Assembly: GCF_004570875.1 (NCBI RefSeq)
Contig: NZ_SPQK01000003.1
Span: 62,001 to 126,000 of the forward strand
Source: Blastococcus sp. CT_GayMR16
Lineage (GTDB): Bacteria > Actinomycetota > Actinomycetes > Mycobacteriales > Geodermatophilaceae
Length of the DNA stretch: 64,000 nt
Direction: 5' to 3'
Shown: positions 59,193-64,000 of the stretch, in pieces
How positions within the stretch are numbered: the first letter of the stretch is position 1
How the letters are laid out: the number at the start of each line of letters is the position of its first letter
The notes under the pieces: generated by a model
Database searches by the model: none
Told to the model about the DNA's origin: nothing
The model's input: only the letters and a program-made list of their open reading frames with translations
Made by a program: the position numbers and the translations under genes

Positions 59193-60091
59193 CATGCCTC
59201 CAGTCCGAACAGACGGGCACCGTTCTCCCAGAGGACGGCGCGCAGCCACTCCTCCCCCAGGTCCAGCCGGTGCAGTGCCGCCAGCTGGTGGGCGTAGGGG
59301 TACGGGATCGAGGGGAAGTCGCTGCCGAGCAACACCTTGCCCCGCAGGGCCGACAGCCGGGGCCGGTCCGCCAGGTCGAAGGGCATCAGCCGCTCGGTGA
59401 AGTCGGTGGCGAACATCGTGGTGTCCAGGTGCACCCGCTCGTAGCGCTCGGCCAGGTCCATGAACTCGCGGTACTCCGGCATGCCCAGGTGCGCGATCAC
59501 CAGCTGCAGCCGGGGATAGCGCTCCAGCAGACCGGTCACCGGCCGCGGCCCGGTGTGCTCGCCGGACAGCGGGCCGGACCCGCAGTGGATGACGACGGGG
59601 GTGCCGGTCTGCTCGAGCCGCGCCCACACGGCGTCGAGCTGGGGGTGCCGCGGGTCGAAGGCGCCGACCTGCACGTGCACCTTGAAGATCCGGGTGCCGC
59701 GGTCCAGCGCCTCGGCGACGTAGAAGGGCGCCTCCGGCTCGGGGAAGAACGTCGCCGACGGGAGAACGTGCGGATGCGCGGCGGCGAACTCGGCCGACCA
59801 GTCGTTCAGCCAGGCCGCCATCCCGGCCCGGTGCGGGTAGGGCAGCGTCGGGAACGCGCGGACGCCGAGCTGTTCGAGGACGGCCAGGCGCTCGTCCTCG
59901 GGCAGCGGGTAGGTGATCGGCCAGGCGGCGCCGTAGTGCGCCTCGGCCGAGGCGAAGTAGCGCCAGACCTTGGCCTGCACCCGCTCCGGCAGGAAGTGCA
60001 CGTGGACGTCGACCAGCCCGGGCAGGCCGAGCTCGCGCCAGTACCGCGGGACGTCGGCGTCGTCGGCCGGCGGCTGCACCGGACTCATCAT
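59192..60091 (-). CDS. Amidohydrolase family (amidohydro-rel) metal-dependent hydrolase
   Basis: 299 residues from the ATG at 60091 (an adjacent second ATG at 60088 is also possible). TIM-barrel with metal motif VDVHVHFLP (about 27), a central KVHVQVGAFDP, IHCGSG, IAHLGMPEY and the last metal Asp in LLGSDFPSIPYPY (about 250). This is the ACMSD-like branch, decarboxylases or hydrolases. The larger frame upstream is the shadow of the quinone oxidoreductase gene. ATGA overlap with it. Confidence 0.87.
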   Translation of the reverse strand: MMSPVQPPADDADVPRYWRELGLPGLVDVHVHFLPERVQAKVWRYFASAEAHYGAAWPITYPLPEDERLAVLEQLGVRAFPTLPYPHRAGMAAWLNDWSAEFAAAHPHVLPSATFFPEPEAPFYVAEALDRGTRIFKVHVQVGAFDPRHPQLDAVWARLEQTGTPVVIHCGSGPLSGEHTGPRPVTGLLERYPRLQLVIAHLGMPEYREFMDLAERYERVHLDTTMFATDFTERLMPFDLADRPRLSALRGKVLLGSDFPSIPYPYAHQLAALHRLDLGEEWLRAVLWENGARLFGLEA

Positions 60092-61011
60092 CGGAGGGTG
60101 ACGACGACCTTGCCTCGGACGTGCCCGCCGGCGACCAGGCGGTGCGCGTCGGCGATCTGTTCCAGCGGGAACGCCTTCGCGATCGACACCCGCAGCTGGC
60201 CCGCGTCGGCCATCCGCCCGAGCTCCTCCAGGTCGTGCTGGTCGGGCCGGACGAAGACGTAACGCCCACCCAGGTCGAGGACGGCGGTGTCGATGATCGA
60301 GGCGATCCGCCCCCCGTCGCGCACCTGCTGGGGCGCGTCGGCGAGCGTCTCCCCGCCGACCAGGTCGAGGACGGCATCGACCGGCTTGCTCAGCTGCCCG
60401 CTGATCGGGCCGGCCGCGTAGTCGAGCATCTCCGCCGCGCCGGCGTCCCGGAGGAAGCCGTGGTTCTTCGGGCTCGCCGTCCCGATGACGTGCGCACCGA
60501 GTGCGGCCGCGATCTGGACGGCGAAGAAGCCGACCCCGCCGGATGCCCGGTGCACCAGCACCCGGTCGCCCTCGCCGACGTCGAGCACCTCGGCGAGCGC
60601 CTGGTAGGCGGTCAGCCCGGCCAGCGGCAGTGCCCCGGCCTCGGCGAAGGACAGCGACTCCGGCTTGTGCGCGAGGCAGCGCTGCGGCACGGGCACGAGG
60701 TCGGCAGCCGTGCCCCACTGGACGTCGTCCCGGCGGACGTAGCCGAACACCTCGTCGCCGACCGCGAAGTCGACCACCGCCGGGCCCACCTGCTCCACGA
60801 CGCCGCTGAGGTCCCAGCCGGGGGTGATGGGGAAGTGGTGGGGATAGGCGCCGACGAGGTAGCCCTCGCGGATCGCCACGTCGACCGGGTTGACGCCCGC
60901 GGCGTGCGCACGGACGAGGACGACGTCCGGACCGACCGGCGGCTCCGGGTGGTCGGCAACGATCCGCAGGACCGACTCGTCGCCGAACCCGTCGTAGACG
61001 GCGGCTCTCAA
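60088..61011 (-). CDS. NADP-dependent quinone oxidoreductase-like (zinc-free MDR)
   Basis: 307 residues from a TTG overlapping the smpB stop as TTGA. The N-terminal GroES-like part has [18 protein letters not shown] (about 33-50); the Rossmann part has [30 protein letters not shown] (about 150-179). No zinc Cys ligands. Family members reduce quinones or enones with NADPH. It is coupled to the smpB gene upstream and to the amidohydrolase downstream. Confidence 0.88.
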   Translation of the reverse strand: MRAAVYDGFGDESVLRIVADHPEPPVGPDVVLVRAHAAGVNPVDVAIREGYLVGAYPHHFPITPGWDLSGVVEQVGPAVVDFAVGDEVFGYVRRDDVQWGTAADLVPVPQRCLAHKPESLSFAEAGALPLAGLTAYQALAEVLDVGEGDRVLVHRASGGVGFFAVQIAAALGAHVIGTASPKNHGFLRDAGAAEMLDYAAGPISGQLSKPVDAVLDLVGGETLADAPQQVRDGGRIASIIDTAVLDLGGRYVFVRPDQHDLEELGRMADAGQLRVSIAKAFPLEQIADAHRLVAGGHVRGKVVVTLR

Positions 61012-61484
61012 CGGCGGCCCTTCACATAGCGCCCGAAGGCCTTCTGGATCTCCCGGCGCGAGTCGCGCTCGGCGAGATCGTGCCGCTTGTCGTAGGACTT
61101 CTTGCCCTTCGCCAGCGCCAGCGTGGCCTTGACCTTGCCGTCCTTGAAGTACAGGTCCAGCGGGACGAGCGTGAGCCCGCCCTCCTTGATCTTGCTGACC
61201 AGCTTGTCGATCTCGGCGCGGTGCATCAGCACCTTGCGCTTGCGGCGCGGCGCGTGATTCGTCCAGGTGCCCTGCATGTACTCGGGGATGTGCACGTGCT
61301 GCAGCCAGACCTCGCCGTCGTCGATCGAGGCGAACCCGTCGACGAGGGAGGCGCGGCCGGCACGCAGGCTCTTCACCTCGGTACCGGTCAGCGCGAGGCC
61401 GACCTCGTAGGTGTCGAGGATCGAGTAGTCGTGCCGCGCCTTCTTGTTCTGGGCGATCAGCTTTCGCCCTGTCTCCCGCGGCAT
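61008..61484 (-). CDS. smpB: SsrA-binding protein SmpB
   Basis: 158 residues, the normal length. The beta-barrel start [34 protein letters not shown] and the conserved CxGH-type region [17 protein letters not shown] are present, as is the basic C-terminal tail [26 protein letters not shown] that enters the ribosome mRNA channel. Works with ssrA in trans-translation. Its gene is 6 kb from ssrA with unrelated genes between; often they are adjacent. Confidence 0.96.
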   Translation of the reverse strand: MPRETGRKLIAQNKKARHDYSILDTYEVGLALTGTEVKSLRAGRASLVDGFASIDDGEVWLQHVHIPEYMQGTWTNHAPRRKRKVLMHRAEIDKLVSKIKEGGLTLVPLDLYFKDGKVKATLALAKGKKSYDKRHDLAERDSRREIQKAFGRYVKGRR

Positions 61485-61795
61485 GACCCCAGGTTACCGT
61501 CGGGGCGGAGAACGATCATGGCGCCGGCCCGGGTCGACCGCCGCCGGGCACTCTCGCGCCCGGGGCGGGCGGCGTCCTCCGGATCGCGGGGCGTCGGCAC
61601 CAGGTCGGCCGTCACCCGGAGGAGCTCGGCCCGGACGCCCTGCCGGGCGACGCGCCGTGCCGCCTCCGAGCCGGACAGTCCGCTCGCCAGGGCCGTCATC
61701 GCCGTGGCCATGGCGCCCGCACCGAGCGCGAAGTCGACCACCTCGGGCAGGCCGAGGTCGGGAACCGGTCCGTGTCGATGCGGGTCGCCGTGCAT
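61457..61795 (-). CDS. Possible small protein between ftsX and smpB
   Basis: 112 codons from the ATG at 61795 (or a GTG at 61810). The composition is plausible ([27 protein letters not shown] and [21 protein letters not shown] look helical), but the C-terminal third is Arg/Gly-rich and could be non-coding. It overlaps the smpB start by 28 bases. No known family. The region is 364 bases long and holds no other candidate gene. It may be a real short protein or chance. Confidence 0.4.
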   Translation of the reverse strand: MHGDPHRHGPVPDLGLPEVVDFALGAGAMATAMTALASGLSGSEAARRVARQGVRAELLRVTADLVPTPRDPEDAARPGRESARRRSTRAGAMIVLRPDGNLGSCRGRQGES

Positions 61796-61848
61796 GCCCT
61801 CAGCGGCCACCCGGACGGGGGCCGTGCAGTCACCCGTCGAGCATGGTC

Positions 61849-62733
61849 CTACAGGCGGACGTAGAGCCGCAGCGTCACGTAGGAGGCGAAGCCGGCGAGG
61901 GCGACGCCGCCCACGGTGATGATCGCGCCCGTCGAGACGATGGCGCTCCAGTCGATCCCGGTGATGATGCCGGCCTTGATCGGGCCGGCGAGCGTGCGGT
62001 CGACGAACAGGACCTTGGTGAGGACCAGCCCGCCGACGGCGAGCAGCCCACCGATGAGCCCGGCGAACGCGGCCTCGAGGATGAACGGCAGCTGGGTGTA
62101 CCAGCGCGAGGCCCCGACCAGCCGCATGATGTTCGTTTCGTTGCGCCGGTTGAACGCCGCGAGCTGGATGGTGTTGGAGATCAGGAGCAGCGCCGCCAGC
62201 GCCTGGATCACCGCCACGGCGATCGTCGCGTTGCGGGCGCCGTTGAGCAGGCTGAACAACCGGTCCAGGAAGTCACCCTCGTCGCGGACCTGGTCGACGC
62301 CGTTCTCCCCGTTCGGGAACTCCTCGGCGATGACCGGGTAGCGCTCGGGGTTGACCAGCTCGACGCGGAAGCTCTCCGGCAGCGCGTCGGCAGGCGTGTT
62401 CTGCACCAGCTCGGGCTGCTGGCTGAACTGCTGCTGGAAGCGCTCGTACGCCTCGTCCTTGGACTCGTAGATGTAGCTCTTGACCTCGGGCGAGTCCTTC
62501 AGCTCCGTCTCGATGGCCGAGCGCTGCTCGTCGGTGACGCCGTCGGCCAGGAAGATCGAGACCTGCACCTTGTCGTAGTAGATCTCCTTCATGTCGGAGA
62601 TCATTCGAGCGATCAGGATGCCGGTGCCCATGAGACCGAGCGAGATGGCGGTCGTCAGGATCATCGCGACCGTCATGGTCAGGTTGCGACGCAGCCCGGT
62701 GGCCACCTCGGAGAGGACGAAATTGACGCGCAT
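61849..62733 (-). CDS. ftsX: Cell-division protein FtsX
   Basis: 294 residues. TM1 at about 20-45 is followed by an extracytoplasmic domain (about 46-165) with KDSPEVKSYIYESKDEAYERFQ, then TM2-TM4 (about 170-290). FNRRNETNIMRLVGAS before TM3 is the family motif. It forms the membrane part of FtsEX, which controls peptidoglycan hydrolases (RipC in mycobacteria) at the septum. It lies 84 bases after ftsE. Confidence 0.96.
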   Translation of the reverse strand: MRVNFVLSEVATGLRRNLTMTVAMILTTAISLGLMGTGILIARMISDMKEIYYDKVQVSIFLADGVTDEQRSAIETELKDSPEVKSYIYESKDEAYERFQQQFSQQPELVQNTPADALPESFRVELVNPERYPVIAEEFPNGENGVDQVRDEGDFLDRLFSLLNGARNATIAVAVIQALAALLLISNTIQLAAFNRRNETNIMRLVGASRWYTQLPFILEAAFAGLIGGLLAVGGLVLTKVLFVDRTLAGPIKAGIITGIDWSAIVSTGAIITVGGVALAGFASYVTLRLYVRL

Positions 62734-62817
62734 GGATTCCCTATCTGGATTCGTGCACGGGGCGAGTCGATCGCCGCGACGTCAGCTGCACGTGGGCCTG
62801 ATGACTTGTCAGCGGCT

Positions 62818-63507
62818 CTAGCGCCCGACCCCGTAGACGCCGCGCGTCTGGTCGCGGGTGATGACGCCCCCGTTGAGCTCGATGACGCGACGGCGCATGG
62901 AGTCGACGATGTGGTAGTCGTGCGTCGCCATGATCACCGTGGTGCCCGTGCGGTTGATCCGCTCGAGCAGCAGCATGATGCCCTCGCTGGTCTCGGGGTC
63001 GAGGTTGCCGGTGGGCTCGTCGGCCAGCAGGACCAGCGGCCGGTTGACGAACGCGCGGGCGATCGCCACCCGCTGCTGCTCACCACCGGAGAGCTCGTTG
63101 GGCAGCCGGTGGGCCTTGCCCTCCAGGCCGACCATCTCCAGCACCTCGGGCACGACCCGCTTGATCGTCCGCGTCGGCTTGTTGATCACCTCGAGCGCGA
63201 AGGCCACGTTCTGGGCCACCGTGCGGTCACGCAGCAGGCGGAAGTCCTGGAAGACGCAGCCCATGGTCCGGCGCAGCTTCGGCACCTGCCACTTGCTCAT
63301 CGTGTTGAGGACCTTGCCGTTGACGACGACGTTGCCCGAGGTGGGGGTGTCCTCCTTCAGCAGCAGCCGGAGGAACGTCGACTTCCCCGAACCGGAGGAC
63401 CCGATGAGGAAGACGAACTCGCCCTTGTCGATCTCGGTGGACACGTCGTCGAGAGCCGGGCGGCCGCTGGCCGGATAGAGCTTGGTGACGTGTTGCAGTT
63501 CGATCAC
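62818..63507 (-). CDS. ftsE: Cell-division ATP-binding protein FtsE
   Basis: 229 residues from the GTG at 63507, the usual length. Walker [10 protein letters not shown] (36-44), Q-loop VFQDFRLL (about 82), signature [14 protein letters not shown] (about 138) and Walker [17 protein letters not shown] (about 158-173) are complete. The ORF could start further upstream, but only the GTG gives a normal N-terminus. TAGCGT eight bases before it indicates a leaderless start. Confidence 0.96.
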   Translation of the reverse strand: MIELQHVTKLYPASGRPALDDVSTEIDKGEFVFLIGSSGSGKSTFLRLLLKEDTPTSGNVVVNGKVLNTMSKWQVPKLRRTMGCVFQDFRLLRDRTVAQNVAFALEVINKPTRTIKRVVPEVLEMVGLEGKAHRLPNELSGGEQQRVAIARAFVNRPLVLLADEPTGNLDPETSEGIMLLLERINRTGTTVIMATHDYHIVDSMRRRVIELNGGVITRDQTRGVYGVGR

Positions 63508-63515
63508 GAGGTGCC

Positions 63516-63521
63516 ACGCTA
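63516..63521 (-). promoter_or_regulatory. -10 box of a leaderless promoter for ftsE
   Basis: TAGCGT on the minus strand (63521-63516), eight bases before the GTG at 63507. ftsE-ftsX can thus be read without prfB. Confidence 0.4.
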
Positions 63522-63665
63522 CCTGCCCCCGGCCCCACGACGGCGCGTTCGCGGAGGAACCGCCGGGAGTCGTATGCGCACAGCGTGACGGACGTGGCGG
63601 AACTGCCAGGTGGGTCGTCACGGACGGTTGTGTCCGGCCCGTGCGGTGTCCCGATGTGACCTTCG

Positions 63666-64000
63666 TCAGGTCGCGTCGACGGTCTCCTGCTGACGGCGCC
63701 AGCGGATGCCCGCCTCGATGAAGGCGTCGATGTCGCCGTCCAGGACCGCGGCGGTGTTGCCGGTCTCCTGCTCGGTCCGCAGGTCCTTGACCATCTGGTA
63801 CGGGTGCAGGACGTAGGACCGCATCTGGTTGCCCCAGCTGCTGCCCTCGCCCTTGAGCGCGTCCATCTCGGCCCGCTGCTCGGCCTGCCGGACGACGAGC
63901 AGCCTCGCCTGCAGCACCCGCAGTGCGGCCGCGCGGTTCTGGATCTGGCTCTTCTCGTTCTGGCAGGACACCACGATGCCGGTCGGGATGTGCGTCATCC
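63666..64000 (-). CDS. prfB: Peptide chain release factor 2, 3' part
   Basis: The last 110 codons of RF2; the gene continues beyond the window. [32 protein letters not shown] is the segment after the GGQ loop. [33 protein letters not shown] and [13 protein letters not shown] are the conserved C-terminal helices. The GGQ motif and any programmed frameshift site lie outside the window. It is upstream of ftsE in the standard actinobacterial order prfB-ftsE-ftsX-smpB. Confidence 0.95.
   Translation of the reverse strand, partial: MTHIPTGIVVSCQNEKSQIQNRAAALRVLQARLLVVRQAEQRAEMDALKGEGSSWGNQMRSYVLHPYQMVKDLRTEQETGNTAAVLDGDIDAFIEAGIRWRRQQETVDAT

Noticed and set aside
1-64000. CRISPR arrays, insertion sequences, prophage or integrated elements
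   Set aside because: No regularly spaced repeats, transposase or integrase motifs or tRNA attachment sites were seen; composition is even across the window.

Overview
The window reads as chromosome of a high-GC Gram-positive actinobacterium, most likely of the Geodermatophilaceae (Blastococcus, Modestobacter or Geodermatophilus type). That placement is an inference. It rests on very high GC, many GTG starts, short 4-bp gene overlaps, a SigC-like sigma factor, a LysG/LysE pair, the prfB-ftsE-ftsX-smpB order and an actinobacterial tmRNA whose tag reads ADSNQRDFALAA. There is no prophage, transposase, integrase, CRISPR array, rRNA or tRNA. Almost every base is coding or short intergenic; only one gap exceeds 300 bases (36736-37359).

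Layout. 1-3.9 kb: a copper-type locus. A SigC-like ECF sigma factor is divergent from a zinc-finger anti-sigma factor, which is coupled to a CopC-CopD fusion, a YcnI protein and the start of a lipoprotein. 4-8.3 kb: a DUF47/PiT phosphate pair, an MFS exporter, and a TSUP anion permease preceded by a small cysteine-rich leader peptide. 8.3-14.6 kb: an epimerase-like protein, DUF5994, typA, a DsbA/MauE thiol pair in which both genes carry a 1-bp frameshift, and yceI divergent from a MarR regulator. 15.2-18.9 kb: a three-subunit molybdenum hydroxylase (PaoABC-like). 19-25.2 kb: two NarL-type two-component systems. 25.2-32.3 kb: two acyl-CoA ligases, LysG/LysE, a patatin and a K+ channel. 32.4-36.7 kb: a tightly coupled operon of a membrane protein, a GMC oxidoreductase and an alpha-dioxygenase-like heme peroxidase. 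37.4-42.5 kb: SRPBCC, TPR protein, second patatin, class III cyclase, IclR. 42.5-49.2 kb: flavoproteins, LysM protein, cupin, alcohol dehydrogenase, SDR and an XRE regulator. 49.3-54.5 kb: antiporter, DUF1905, hydrolase, a serpin lipoprotein and a MetE-like protein. 54.6-64 kb: a long minus-strand run with ssrA, phosphatase, corA, SCO6745-like, double GNAT, VOC, amidohydrolase, quinone oxidoreductase, smpB, ftsX, ftsE and the 3' end of prfB.

How it works together. ssrA and smpB (ribosome rescue), prfB (termination), ftsEX (division) and typA (ribosome GTPase) are core functions. The rest is mostly accessory redox, lipid and transport metabolism with local regulators. A recurring signal is a TAnnnT box placed 6-8 bases before a start codon, which implies many leaderless mRNAs. 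It was used here to choose several starts. Intergenic spaces also carry several perfect inverted repeats.
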